Source: an uncultured Oscillospiraceae bacterium (GTDB taxonomy: Bacteria > Bacillota > Clostridia > Oscillospirales > Oscillospiraceae). Taken from it: a stretch of 64,000 nt of DNA. The translations under genes and the position numbers were made by a program. Positions 31,342 to 40,500 of this stretch are shown piece after piece. How positions within the stretch are numbered: the stretch's first letter is position 1; each line of letters begins with the position of its first letter. The DNA lies in assembly GCA_934565795.1 (NCBI GenBank), contig CAKTIM010000007.1:51077-115076 (forward strand). The letters are read 5' to 3'. Under the pieces are notes generated by a model that made no database searches, was not told where the DNA came from, and saw only the letters and a program-made list of their open reading frames with translations.

Positions 31342-31929
31342 TTATTTGGGTTCCACGGTATCCAGGATCAGCTTTACCAGGGCATCTCTTCCGTCCCCCT
31401 TTTCGGCGGAGAAAGGGAGCACCGGGCAGCTGTCCGGCAGCTCCAGATCCTGGCGGATAAGCTGAAGATTCGGCACCAGCTCGCTCTTTTTCAGCTTGTC
31501 CATTTTATTGGCCACCACCGCAAAGGGGCAGCCGCTGTCCAGGAACCAGCGGGCCATGGTGATATCGTTGTTCGTGGGCGGGTGGCGGTAATCCACGATC
31601 AGAATGCCTAAGGTGATACGGTTCGCGGCGAAGTAATCCTCCATCAGCTTGCCCCAGCGCTCCTTTTCGCTCTGGGAAACCTTGGCAAAGCCATAGCCGG
31701 GCAAATCCACCAGGTAGCACTTCCGATCCAGAGTGAAATAATTCACGTGAACAGTCTTACCGGGCTTATCCCCCACTCTGGCGAAATTCTTCCGCTGTAA
31801 CAGCCGGTTGATCACGGAGGATTTGCCCACGTTGGATTTTCCGGCAAAGGCAATCTCCGGCAGGCGGTTGGCAGGGAAATCCTTGGGCGAAGCGGAAGAG
31901 ATCAGGAATTCCACATTCTGAAAATTCAT
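31342..31929 (-). CDS. engB: Ribosome-biogenesis GTPase EngB/YsxC
   Basis: 195 residues of a TRAFAC GTPase: G1 AFAGKSNVGKSSVINRLL, G2 region PGKTVHVNYF, G3 LVDLPGYGFAKVS, G4 VVANKMDKLKKSE and G5 FSAEKGDG. It assists assembly of the large ribosomal subunit and is normally essential. ATG 31929 lies 11 bases after lon, completing the order tig-clpP-clpX-lon-engB common in Bacillota. Confidence 0.95.
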   Translation of the reverse strand: MNFQNVEFLISSASPKDFPANRLPEIAFAGKSNVGKSSVINRLLQRKNFARVGDKPGKTVHVNYFTLDRKCYLVDLPGYGFAKVSQSEKERWGKLMEDYFAANRITLGILIVDYRHPPTNNDITMARWFLDSGCPFAVVANKMDKLKKSELVPNLQLIRQDLELPDSCPVLPFSAEKGDGRDALVKLILDTVEPK

Positions 31930-31940
31930 CCGCGCCCCCC

Positions 31941-34340
31941 TTACTGCTGCAAACCGGGGCGGCGCAGCTTGGCGGCATCCTCCGGCAAGGTCCCCAGCAC
32001 CGTGGGCGGCACCTCCACCTGGCGGTTCAGCGCGGCATCCAGCACGGTATCCACACTGCGGGCCGTGATGAAATTGAGCTGCTTGCGGACGGTCTGGTCG
32101 ATTTCCTCCAGGTCCCGCTCGTTTTCGGCGGGGATGATCACCGTGCGGACGCCGTGCCGCAGGGCGGCCATGGTCTTTTCCTTCAGGCCGCCGATGCGCA
32201 GCACCCGGCCTCTCAGGGTCACCTCGCCGGTCATGGCCACATCCCGGCGCACCGTTGCGCCGGTAAGGGCGGATACGATGGCGGTGGTCACCGTCACACC
32301 GGCGGAGGGGCCATCCTTGGGCACTGCCCCCTCCGGGAAATGGACGTGGATATCCTTGGTTTTATAGAAGTCCGGGGCAATGCCCAGCTTGGCGCAGTTG
32401 GCCCGGATGTAGCTCAGGGCGGCGTGGACGGATTCCTTCATCACATCGCCCAGGTTGCCGGTCAGCTCCAGCTTGCCGGTGCCCTCCATCACGTTTACCT
32501 CTACCTCCAGGGTCTCGCCGCCCACGGAAGTCCAGGCCAGGCCGGTAACCAGGCCCACCTGATCCGTGCCGGGCAGACGGTCGGGCAGGAATTTCCGAAC
32601 GCCCAGGAACTGCTCCATATTGGCGCAGGTCACCGTCACCCGCTTCATATCGGGATCGCTCAGCAGCTGCATATCTGTCTTGCGGCAGATATCGCCGATG
32701 GAGCGCTCCAGATTCCGCACGCCGGATTCCCGGGTGTAGCACTCAATGATCTCCCGGATGGCATCGTCGGTGATGCGCAGCTGGGACTTTTTCAGCCCGT
32801 GCTTGGCAAGCTGCTTGGGCACCAGATGGTTCTTGGCGATCATCAGCTTTTCTTCATCCGTATAGGAATTCAGCTCGATGACCTCCATCCGATCCAGCAG
32901 CGGGCGGGGCACCGTATCCAGGGTGTTGGCGGTGGTGATAAACATCACGTTGGACAGGTCAAATGGGATTTCCAGATAGTGATCCCGATAGGAGTGGTTC
33001 TGCTCCGCGTCCAGAACCTCCAGCAGCGCGGCGCTGGGGTCGCCCCGATAGTCGCTGCCCATCTTGTCGATCTCGTCCAGCAGCAGCACCGGGTTGCAGG
33101 TGCCCGCCTGGGTCATGGCCGCCATGATCCGGCCGGGCATAGCCCCCACATAGGTCTTGCGGTGGCCGCGGATATCCGCCTCGTCATGGACGCCGCCCAG
33201 GGAGATACGCACCATTTTGCGGTTCAGGCTCCGGGCGATGGAATAGGAGATAGAGGTCTTGCCCACACCCGGAGGGCCGACCAGGCAGAGAATCTGAGGC
33301 GGCATGTGCGGGGCCAGCTGGCGGACGGCAATGGTTTCCAGAATCCGCTGCTTTACCTTTTCCAGGCCGAAGTGGTCATGCTCCAGGATTTTGGAGGCCG
33401 CCTGGACATCCAGCCGCTCCTTGGAGTATTTGCCCCAAGGCAGATCCAGCACGGTATCCAGATAGTTGCGCAGCACCGAGGCCTCGGAGGAGCCAAAGGG
33501 CTGCTTTTTCAGCTTCATGGCGTCCTTCAGGAGCTTATTGCGGTATTCCTCCTTCAGGGGAAGGGCATCGATGCGGGCGGTGTCCTCGTCGTATTCCTCT
33601 TCCTCGTCGCCCTCGCCCAGCTCCTCACGGATGGTTCGCATCTGCTCGCGCAGGTAGTAATCCCGCTGGTTCTGATCGATGGCGGCCCGGGTCTTATCCT
33701 GAATTTCGGATTCCAGGCGCAGTACCTCCAGCTCCTTGGTCAGGTAGGTCACCGCCATCTCCAGGCGGCGGGTGGGGTTGAGCTGGAGCAGAAGCTTTGT
33801 CTTTTCCGTATAATCCAGGCCGGAATTCTGGGCAATGCAGTCGGCCACAAAGCCGCTCTTCTCGCTGGCCAGCATCCGCAGCTGCACCATCTGGGCCGGA
33901 TGATCGGTCAGCTCCAGATAGGAATTATACAGGGTGCAGGCCTCCCGGCGCAGCGCCTTGCCCTTGGGGGAATCCACCTCCTCCGGGCAGGGGACGGACT
34001 CCACCAGTGCGCTGAGGAACGGCTCGGTCTGCTGCATCTGGGCGATCCTGGCGCGGGCCAGGCCGGTGACCAGGACACGCAGATTCTCCTCCGGGGCGTT
34101 GAGCAGCTGCTTGATGCGCACCACCGTGCCCACGGCGCACAGGTCGGAAAGCTTGGGATCATCCACCAGGATGTCCTTCTGGGGCACCAGGAACAGAATC
34201 TGATCCTTCTTCATGGCGGCATCCAGCGCCATGGCCGACTTGGTTCTGCCCACGTCAAAGTGGACGGTCTGCTCGGGGTAGACGGCCAGGCCCCGCAGCG
34301 CGAGAACAGGCATGGAGCCTGCATAAGTAATTTCAGACAA
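31941..34340 (-). CDS. lon: ATP-dependent protease Lon
   Basis: 799 residues. N-terminal substrate domain (about 1-200) with MPVLALRGLAVYPEQTVHFDV, a helical linker (LREQMRTIREELGEG), an AAA+ module with Walker A VGPPGVGKTSIS and Walker B VLLLDEIDKMG, and the C-terminal protease with catalytic Ser in PKDGPSAGVTVTTA and Lys in GGLKEKTMAALRHG. It degrades misfolded and regulatory proteins. ATG 34340 is preceded by AAGGAGGGAT. A separate start from clpX by about 60 bases allows independent translation. Confidence 0.95.
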   Translation of the reverse strand: MSEITYAGSMPVLALRGLAVYPEQTVHFDVGRTKSAMALDAAMKKDQILFLVPQKDILVDDPKLSDLCAVGTVVRIKQLLNAPEENLRVLVTGLARARIAQMQQTEPFLSALVESVPCPEEVDSPKGKALRREACTLYNSYLELTDHPAQMVQLRMLASEKSGFVADCIAQNSGLDYTEKTKLLLQLNPTRRLEMAVTYLTKELEVLRLESEIQDKTRAAIDQNQRDYYLREQMRTIREELGEGDEEEEYDEDTARIDALPLKEEYRNKLLKDAMKLKKQPFGSSEASVLRNYLDTVLDLPWGKYSKERLDVQAASKILEHDHFGLEKVKQRILETIAVRQLAPHMPPQILCLVGPPGVGKTSISYSIARSLNRKMVRISLGGVHDEADIRGHRKTYVGAMPGRIMAAMTQAGTCNPVLLLDEIDKMGSDYRGDPSAALLEVLDAEQNHSYRDHYLEIPFDLSNVMFITTANTLDTVPRPLLDRMEVIELNSYTDEEKLMIAKNHLVPKQLAKHGLKKSQLRITDDAIREIIECYTRESGVRNLERSIGDICRKTDMQLLSDPDMKRVTVTCANMEQFLGVRKFLPDRLPGTDQVGLVTGLAWTSVGGETLEVEVNVMEGTGKLELTGNLGDVMKESVHAALSYIRANCAKLGIAPDFYKTKDIHVHFPEGAVPKDGPSAGVTVTTAIVSALTGATVRRDVAMTGEVTLRGRVLRIGGLKEKTMAALRHGVRTVIIPAENERDLEEIDQTVRKQLNFITARSVDTVLDAALNRQVEVPPTVLGTLPEDAAKLRRPGLQQ

Positions 34341-34400
34341 GGGATGATCCCTCCTTACTTGGGTAATGGAAAAAGGGGATAGAAATCTACCCCCTTGCCT

Positions 34401-35660
34401 TTATTGTTTTCCTGCCAGCTTTTCCCGGGGGTGGCTGGCATCCCGAACGATCTGGGCAGGCGCGCCGTCCACGCACTCCGGCGTGATGACGACCTTCTGG
34501 ATGCTCAAGTCCGACGGGATCTGGTACATGATGCCGGTCATCAGCTTTTCCATGATGGCGCGCAGGCCTCTGGCTCCGATCTCCCGCTCCAGGGCCTTCT
34601 GCGCGATGCGCTGAAGCGCCTCGTCGGTGATCTCCAGGCTGACCCCGTCCATGCTCAGGAGCGCCTGATACTGCTTGCACAGGGCGTTCTTCGGCTCCAC
34701 CATAATGCGCACCAGATCCTCCTTGGTCAGGCTCTGCAAATTGGTAATGACGGGCATACGGCCCACCAGCTCCGGGATGATACCGAATTTCAGCAGATCG
34801 TGGGGCTCCACCTGGGCAAGGATTTTGCCCACGTCCCGCTTCTTCCGGCTCTCCACCGGGGAATCAAAGCCGATGGCGGAGCGGTCGGTGCGGGCCTCGA
34901 TGATCTTATCCAGGCCGTCGAAGGCGCCGCCGCAGATGAACAGGATATTGGTGGTGTCCACCTGGATCATCTCCTGCTGGGGATGCTTGCGGCCGCCCTG
35001 GGGGGGAACACCGGCAACGGTGCCCTCCAGAATCTTCAGCAGCGCCTGCTGCACGCCCTCGCCGGAAACGTCGCGGGTGATGGAGGTATTCTCGCTCTTG
35101 CGGGCGATCTTATCCATTTCGTCAATGTAAATGATGCCGGTCTGCGCCCGCTCCACGTCGAAATCGGCAGCTTGCAGCAGGCGAAGCAGGATATTCTCCA
35201 CATCGTCGCCCACATAGCCCGCCTCGGTGAGGGTGGTTGCGTCGGCAATGGCAAAGGGCACATTCAGAATCTTGGCCAGGGTCTGGGCAAAGAGGGTCTT
35301 GCCGGAGCCGGTGGGGCCGATCAGAAGAATGTTGCTCTTTTGCAGCTCCACATCGGTGTTGCCGCCAAAGTAAATGCGCTTGTAATGATTGTACACCGCC
35401 ACGGACAGGGCGACCTTGGCCTCCTCCTGCCCGACGATGTAATGATCCATGAACGCCTTGATCTCAATGGGGGTGGGCAGTTTATCCAGCGTGGGGTGGC
35501 CGCCCTGGCCCACATCGATCTCGTCACGCAGCAGGTCGCTGCACGCATGCACGCAATCGCTGCAAATATACACGCCCGGGCCGGCAATCATTTTTGAGGT
35601 CTGATTCTCCCGCTTTCCGCAGAAGCTGCAGCGAATCTGCTGCTCTGAATTTCTTGCCAT
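34401..35660 (-). CDS. clpX: ClpP-associated ATPase ClpX
   Basis: 419 residues. The N-terminal zinc-binding domain has [20 protein letters not shown] followed by CSDCVHAC (four Cys). The AAA+ module has Walker [19 protein letters not shown], Walker [12 protein letters not shown], the pore-loop region [20 protein letters not shown] and IGF-like ClpP-binding context [11 protein letters not shown]. It unfolds substrates and feeds them to ClpP, encoded just upstream. ATG 35660 follows AATGAGGTAATG. Confidence 0.95.
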   Translation of the reverse strand: MARNSEQQIRCSFCGKRENQTSKMIAGPGVYICSDCVHACSDLLRDEIDVGQGGHPTLDKLPTPIEIKAFMDHYIVGQEEAKVALSVAVYNHYKRIYFGGNTDVELQKSNILLIGPTGSGKTLFAQTLAKILNVPFAIADATTLTEAGYVGDDVENILLRLLQAADFDVERAQTGIIYIDEMDKIARKSENTSITRDVSGEGVQQALLKILEGTVAGVPPQGGRKHPQQEMIQVDTTNILFICGGAFDGLDKIIEARTDRSAIGFDSPVESRKKRDVGKILAQVEPHDLLKFGIIPELVGRMPVITNLQSLTKEDLVRIMVEPKNALCKQYQALLSMDGVSLEITDEALQRIAQKALEREIGARGLRAIMEKLMTGIMYQIPSDLSIQKVVITPECVDGAPAQIVRDASHPREKLAGKQ

Positions 35661-35686
35661 GAAGGCATTACCTCATTTCCAAATAA

Positions 35687-36268
35687 TCAATGATGCTCCA
35701 GCACCCGGTCGATCAGTCCGAAGTCCTTGGCCTCCTGCGCCATCATAAAGTTATCCCGCTCGCAGGCGGCGGTGACCTCCTCGATGGTTCGGCCCGTGTT
35801 TTCGGCCAGGATGCGGTTCATCCGCTCCTTCACGGTTTGCAGGCGCTTCAGATGGATGGCCATATCCGTGATCTGCCCCTGGGTACCGGCGCTGGGCTGG
35901 TGGATCATAATCTCGGAATTGGGCAGCGCCATCCGCTTGCCCTTGGTGCCCGCGCTGAGCAGGAAAGCGGCCATGGAGGCGGCCAGGCCTACGCAGATGG
36001 TGGCCACGTCGCACTTGATATACTGCATGGTATCGTAGATGGCCATACCGGCTGTCACGCTGCCGCCGGGGCTGTTGATATAAAACTGAATGTCCTTGTC
36101 CGGGTCCTGGGCCTCCAGGTACAGCAGCTGCGCCACAACCAGGCTGGCGGTGGTATCATTGACCTCCTCGGACAGGAAGATAATGCGGTCGTTCAGCAGG
36201 CGGGAGAAAATGTCATAGCTGCGCTCTCCGCGGCTGGTCTGCTCAACAACATAGGGTACTAAACTCAT
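35687..36268 (-). CDS. clpP: ATP-dependent Clp protease proteolytic subunit
   Basis: 193 residues with the full serine-protease triad: Ser98 in [11 protein letters not shown], His123 in [10 protein letters not shown] and Asp172 in ACERDNFM. The start [20 protein letters not shown] is the normal ClpP N-terminus and follows AAAGGAG. A longer frame from 36376 is only an untranslated leader. That leader holds a large nested palindrome (36318-36370). It sits between tig and clpX. Confidence 0.97.
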   Translation of the reverse strand: MSLVPYVVEQTSRGERSYDIFSRLLNDRIIFLSEEVNDTTASLVVAQLLYLEAQDPDKDIQFYINSPGGSVTAGMAIYDTMQYIKCDVATICVGLAASMAAFLLSAGTKGKRMALPNSEIMIHQPSAGTQGQITDMAIHLKRLQTVKERMNRILAENTGRTIEEVTAACERDNFMMAQEAKDFGLIDRVLEHH

Positions 36269-36317
36269 GGTGATGTCTCCTTTCAACGAGAAAAGCTCCG
36301 AAGTCTCCCGCCTGAAA

Positions 36318-36370
36318 CCCAGCCGGGCACTCCCGCGCCGGAATTCCGGCGCGAAAGCACGACGGCTGGG
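36318..36370. repeat. Nested palindrome in the clpP leader
   Basis: An outer pair CCCAGCCG (36318-36325) / CGGCTGGG (36363-36370) encloses a perfect 18-bp palindrome GCGCCGGAATTCCGGCGC (36335-36352). It could form a strong RNA stem between tig and clpP, acting as attenuator, processing site or partial terminator. No T-run follows. Confidence 0.65.
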
Positions 36371-36439
36371 ATACATTCACGAATCTTTGAAGCGGGTTCA
36401 GAGGTGCCTTTGAAACATTCTAACCATCGGGATGGAAGC

Positions 36440-37744
36440 TTATTCCTCGGTCTTTTCCTCTGCCTTGGGAGCCACGGCAACAGCGCTGTCCACAATGATC
36501 TGGACAGCCTTGCGGGTCTTGAGGCTCTCGGTCAGCTCGGCGGCGGGAACCATTTCCTTCACCTTGTCGGCCTCCATCTCGTACTGCTTGGCCAGGGACT
36601 CGATCTCGGCGGCGATCTCCTCGTCGGTGACGGCCACGTTCTCAACCTCGGCAATCTTTTCCAGAGTGACGGAAACTCTGGCCTGCTTCTCGGCAGAGGG
36701 ACGGAAGGCATTGCGCATAGTGTTCACGTCGCCGCCCATCATCTTGGCGTACTGCTCCATGGAATAGCCGCCCATCTGCAGCTGGTAGGCAAAGCGCTCC
36801 ATCTGGGTGTCCAGCTCCCGCTCGATCAGGGCGTTGGGCAGCTCCACGGTGGTGTTCTCGGCAGCCTTATCCACGCAGGCGGTCTCAAAATTGGTCTGGG
36901 CGGTCTTCTCAGCCCGCTCCAGCGCCTTGGCGCGGATGTCGGCCTTCAGCTCCTCCAGGGTATCGAACCCGGAAACGTCCTTGGCAAACTCGTCGTCCAT
37001 CTCGGGCACGATGGTCTCGGTGACCTTATTGACCTTCACATGGAACACAACGGCCTTGCCTGCCAGATCCTTGTGATAATCCTGGGGGAAGGTGATATCG
37101 ATGTCCTTCTCCTCACCGGCGGACATGCCCACGATCTGCTCCTCGAAGCCGGGGACAAAGGAGCCGCTGCCCAGCTTCAGGTCGTGGTTCTCGCCCTTGC
37201 CGCCCTCAAAGGGAACGCCGTTATCGAAGCCCTCAAAGTCGATGTTGGCGGTGTCGCCCAGCTTGGCGGGGCCGTCCACGGTCTCGGTGGCGGCTACGTT
37301 CTGCGCCATCCGCTCCAGCTCGGCCTGCACCTGCTCGTCGGTGACGATGACCTCGGCCTTCTCAACCTCCAGGCCCTTGTACTGGCCCAGGGTGACCTCG
37401 GGATATATCTCAGTGGTGAGGGTCAGGGTGACGATGTTGTCGTCGCTGATCTGCATATCGGTCAGGTTGGGACGGCCCACAGCCTTAAAGCCCTCCTGCT
37501 GGGCAATGGCAAAGTCATAGATCTTGGGGAAGATTTCCTCCAGGCCGTCCTCGTAGAAAACGTGAGCGCCGTACATGCTCTCGATCATCTTGCGGGTCGC
37601 CTTGCCCTTGCGGAAGCCGGGAACCATGATGTTCTTGCGGGCCTTCAGATAAGCCTTGTTGATGCCGGACTCCATCAGCTCTTTGTCGATCTCCACCACG
37701 ACGGTGGCCTTATTGCCGTTCTTTTCTACGCTATTGACTTTCAT
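36440..37744 (-). CDS. tig: Trigger factor (ribosome-associated chaperone/peptidyl-prolyl isomerase)
   Basis: 434 residues. The N-terminal ribosome-binding domain contains the signature in MVPGFRKGKATRKMIESMYG. A middle FKBP-type domain (about 150-245; DTANIDFEGFDNGVPFEGG ... FVPGFEEQIVGMSAGEEKDI) and the helical C-terminal arms follow. It folds nascent chains at the exit tunnel. ATG 37744 has AGGAGG. Its promoter is at 37813-37841, and it heads the clp-lon group. Confidence 0.95.
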   Translation of the reverse strand: MKVNSVEKNGNKATVVVEIDKELMESGINKAYLKARKNIMVPGFRKGKATRKMIESMYGAHVFYEDGLEEIFPKIYDFAIAQQEGFKAVGRPNLTDMQISDDNIVTLTLTTEIYPEVTLGQYKGLEVEKAEVIVTDEQVQAELERMAQNVAATETVDGPAKLGDTANIDFEGFDNGVPFEGGKGENHDLKLGSGSFVPGFEEQIVGMSAGEEKDIDITFPQDYHKDLAGKAVVFHVKVNKVTETIVPEMDDEFAKDVSGFDTLEELKADIRAKALERAEKTAQTNFETACVDKAAENTTVELPNALIERELDTQMERFAYQLQMGGYSMEQYAKMMGGDVNTMRNAFRPSAEKQARVSVTLEKIAEVENVAVTDEEIAAEIESLAKQYEMEADKVKEMVPAAELTESLKTRKAVQIIVDSAVAVAPKAEEKTEE

Positions 37745-37812
37745 TTAAATATTTCCTCCTAATAGGTTCCGCGTTGCGGCACCTTTCTATGTCATTATGA
37801 TTCAGCCGATAT

Positions 37813-37841
37813 ATTCTATCAAAATAAATTCGGGTTGTCCA
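37813..37841 (-). promoter_or_regulatory. Promoter of tig
   Basis: TGGACA (37836-37841), 17 bases and TAGAAT (37813-37818) on the minus strand, about 70 bases before tig. No CtsR-type heptads were seen, so heat-shock control by CtsR is unlikely at this promoter. Confidence 0.55.
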
Positions 37842-37879
37842 CACATTTCTGAAAAGTTTTCTAATATTTCACATTATTT

Positions 37880-38569
37880 CTAAGGAAGAATTCTCTGTGG
37901 CTCGAAATTTATGAAATCTGCTGCCAGCAGCCGATATTCCACTGCGTCGTGCTGTCCCTCCAGCGCCAGGCGGTGACTGGGGCCGTGAAGATGGGCATAA
38001 AAGCAGCGGCGCACCTCGTAGCGGCGGAGCAGCTCCAGAATCTCCGGGCACTCATATCCCTTACTGCGGGGCGGATAGTGGAGGAATACCAGCTTGGGCT
38101 TCTCCCCCGCCGCCTTCAGCGACGCCTCCAGGCGGATCAACTCCCGCTTGAAGATTTTTTCATCGTGGGGCGTTCCGCGCTTTTCCTCGTAGTTCCAGCC
38201 CCGGGTGCCGCAGATGGCATAGCCATCATATTCGTAGGCGTTGTTGTTCAGAATGAACATATCCGTCAGCTGGTTTTCCTGACAGAATTTCTGAAATTTG
38301 GCGGCGGTGCTCCACCAGTAGTCGTGGTTTCCCTTGAGGATGATCTTTCTGCCGGGGATCTGATTGATCCACTGAAAATCCGCCTTGGCGGATTCCAAAT
38401 CCAGCGCCCAGCTCAGGTCGCCCATGAGCACGGTGGTATCCTCCGGCCGGAGGATGGATACGCCCCGGCGCAGCTTCTCCATATAGCCCACCCAGGCGCC
38501 GCCGAATATATCCATGGGCTTTGGTGCGCCCAGGCACAAATGCAAATCTCCGATGGCGTACAGCGCCAT
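37880..38569 (-). CDS. Calcineurin-like metallophosphoesterase
   Basis: 229 residues with the five-block metallophosphoesterase signature: AIGDLHLCLG, MGDLSWALD, LKGNHDYWWST, FLHYPPR and CFYAHLHGPS. The two metals are held by these Asp, Asn and His residues. The substrate, a phosphodiester or nucleotide, is unknown. ATG 38569 follows AAGGAGG, which overlaps the stop region of the dipeptidase gene eleven bases upstream; a longer frame from 38677 has no site. Confidence 0.92.
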   Translation of the reverse strand: MALYAIGDLHLCLGAPKPMDIFGGAWVGYMEKLRRGVSILRPEDTTVLMGDLSWALDLESAKADFQWINQIPGRKIILKGNHDYWWSTAAKFQKFCQENQLTDMFILNNNAYEYDGYAICGTRGWNYEEKRGTPHDEKIFKRELIRLEASLKAAGEKPKLVFLHYPPRSKGYECPEILELLRRYEVRRCFYAHLHGPSHRLALEGQHDAVEYRLLAADFINFEPQRILP

Positions 38570-38580
38570 AGAGCACCTCC

Positions 38581-39540
38581 TTATCCCTTCTTCTGCGCGC
38601 GCCCCAGCACACTCAGCGCATTGTTCCAGAAGATATTGCGAACCAACGTCTCCCCCGCGCCCCGCTGGAGCAGGCAATCTGCCAGGGCAGGATAGCTTTC
38701 GATGCCGGTAAAGCCCTGGGCAAAGGTCGAGCAGCCGTCCAAATCGCCGCCCAGGGCGATGTGGGTGCCGTCAGGATCCAGCTCCAGGAAATGAAGGATG
38801 TGGTCGCATACGGTGTCCAGGGTAGGGCTTTCCCCCAGAAAATCCGCGTACTGATTGATGCCCGCCACGCCGCCGGTGCGGCAGATGGCGCGGAACATGT
38901 CGTCAGTCAGGTTGCGTGAATGGCCGCACAGGGCGCGGCTGTTGGAGTGGGAGGCCACCACCGGGGCCTGCGTCATATCCATGATGTCCCAGAAGCCCTC
39001 GTCGCTGATGTGGCTCACGTCCACCAGGATGCCCACCCGCTGCGCCTCGCGCACATATGCCCGGCCTTTTTCCGTCAGGCCGCCGCCGGTGACATTGGAG
39101 CCGGTGAGCACATTTTCCTCATTCCAGCCCAGGGTGGAGATACGGAAGCCGACCTGATGCAGGTTTTCCAGCAGCTCCGGGTCAAAATCAAAGCCCGCCG
39201 GGCCTTCGATGGTGAGAATGGCGGACATTTTCCCCGCTTCCCGGTTGGCCTCCACCTCCTCGGCCGTGTAGGCCAGGCGGATCAGGCGCTTGTTTTTCTC
39301 CACCTCCCGCTGGATGGTGGCCAGCTCCCGCTCAAATACCAGCACGGGAGAAATCCCAAACCGCTCCTGCATCATAGGGGTGGTGTAGCAGGCGAAGCAC
39401 TGGCAGTAGCCGCCCAGCCTGGCGGCGCGCTCCAGATCGATGTGGAATGTATTCTTTTTCAGGCTCCCCGCCTCATTGACCGTCTCGCCAAGCAGCGCCA
39501 GGGCCGTATCACAGTGTAAGTCAAAAACAGGTATGTTCAT
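38581..39540 (-). CDS. Membrane dipeptidase (peptidase family M19)
   Basis: 319 residues with the renal-dipeptidase pattern: PVFDLHCDTALAL (zinc His-x-Asp), ILTIEGPAGF (bridging Glu), LVDVSHISDEGFWDI (zinc His), VASHSNSRALCGHSRNLTD (zinc His and Arg) and IALGGDLDG (Asp). It hydrolyses dipeptides, often with a D-residue at the C-terminal side. No signal peptide is visible, so the enzyme is cytosolic. The ATG overlaps the upstream YraN gene by four bases. Confidence 0.93.
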   Translation of the reverse strand: MNIPVFDLHCDTALALLGETVNEAGSLKKNTFHIDLERAARLGGYCQCFACYTTPMMQERFGISPVLVFERELATIQREVEKNKRLIRLAYTAEEVEANREAGKMSAILTIEGPAGFDFDPELLENLHQVGFRISTLGWNEENVLTGSNVTGGGLTEKGRAYVREAQRVGILVDVSHISDEGFWDIMDMTQAPVVASHSNSRALCGHSRNLTDDMFRAICRTGGVAGINQYADFLGESPTLDTVCDHILHFLELDPDGTHIALGGDLDGCSTFAQGFTGIESYPALADCLLQRGAGETLVRNIFWNNALSVLGRAQKKG

Positions 39541-39902
39541 TGAAAGGCATCCTCCAAGTGGTTGATTACCGGGTTCACCGTCTGCATGCCCTGGGGCGCG
39601 TAGATTTCGATCACATCAAAGCGGGGCTGCAAATCGGTGGGGTGCCAGGAAAGATACAGCGCCGCCGTGGAGCGGATGCGCTTCTGCTTCCGCCAGTCCA
39701 CAAACTCCCGCGCCTGGGCAAAATCGGCATCCTTGCGCAGCTTTACCTCCACAAAAGCCAGATAGCTTCTGTCGGCGGCGATCAGATCAATCTCCCCCAC
39801 CCGGCAGCGGAAATTCACGGCGACGATCCGATAGTGCTTCCGGCGCAGGTATTCCGCCGCCGTGGCCTCGCCCCAGGCTCCCAGCAGATTACTTTTGCCC
39901 AT
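39537..39902 (-). CDS. yraN: YraN-family (UPF0102) putative endonuclease
   Basis: 121 residues: GAWGEATAAEYLRRKHYRIVAVNFRCRVGEIDLIAAD, then YLAFVEVKLRKDADF and RIRSTAALYL. The GEIDLIA ... FVEVK core is the restriction-endonuclease-like active site of this family. Its role is unknown; it usually sits by rnhB as here. It begins within the end of rnhB and overlaps the dipeptidase gene, suggesting a tightly coupled operon. Confidence 0.92.
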   Translation of the reverse strand: MGKSNLLGAWGEATAAEYLRRKHYRIVAVNFRCRVGEIDLIAADRSYLAFVEVKLRKDADFAQAREFVDWRKQKRIRSTAALYLSWHPTDLQPRFDVIEIYAPQGMQTVNPVINHLEDAFQ

Positions 39903-40500
39903 AGAATTTTTTCAGGAAGCTCCTGCGGTGGATGGGGCAGGGGCCGTACTGCTCCAGGGCGGCGTAGTGGGCGCGGGTGCCGTAGCCCTTGTGAATGTCG
40001 AAGCCGTACTGGGGGTAGCTCTCCGCCTGCCGGAGCATAAAGTCGTCACGGGTCACCTTGGCCAGCACGGAGGCGGCCGCGATATTGGCGCTGAGGCTGT
40101 CGCCCTTAATGACCGTCTTTACCGGCAAACCAAAGTCCTTTTCCCGGTTGCCGTCGATCAGCGCCAGGTCGGGCCTGATTTTCAGCTGGGCCAGTGCCCG
40201 CTCCATGGCAAGGAACGTGGCCTGCAAAATATTGATTTCGTCGATCTCCTGCTCGGTAGCAAAGGCGACCCCACAGGCCAGCGCCTGCTGGCAGATCATA
40301 GGGAACAGCTCCCGGCGGCGCTTGTCGGTGAGCTTCTTGCTGTCGTTCAGCCCGGGGATGGCGCAGTGGGGCGGCAGGATCACGGCGGCGGCGCACACTG
40401 GGCCTGCCAGCGGGCCGCGCCCGGCCTCGTCGATGCCGCAGATGGTCTGAAAGCCTGCGGCATACTGCTCATCCTCAATTTCCCACATGGTTATCTCCAT
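39889..40500 (-). CDS. rnhB: Ribonuclease HII
   Basis: 203 residues: CGIDEAGRGPLAGPVCAAAVIL (the DEAGRG active site), DSKKLTDKRR, DLALIDGNREKDFGLPVKTVIKGD and SVLAKVTRDDFM. It cuts RNA in RNA-DNA hybrids, including single ribonucleotides in DNA. ATG 40500 overlaps the rbgA stop as TAATG, with GGAGG ahead. Confidence 0.95.
   Translation of the reverse strand: MEITMWEIEDEQYAAGFQTICGIDEAGRGPLAGPVCAAAVILPPHCAIPGLNDSKKLTDKRRRELFPMICQQALACGVAFATEQEIDEINILQATFLAMERALAQLKIRPDLALIDGNREKDFGLPVKTVIKGDSLSANIAAASVLAKVTRDDFMLRQAESYPQYGFDIHKGYGTRAHYAALEQYGPCPIHRRSFLKKFYGQK

Noticed and set aside
32154..34382. 742-codon plus-strand frame over lon
   Set aside because: Complement of lon; no start signal and the composition of a shadow frame.
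36260..37841. CtsR or HrcA operators before tig or clpP
   Set aside because: Neither the CtsR heptad repeat nor the CIRCE inverted repeat was found there.
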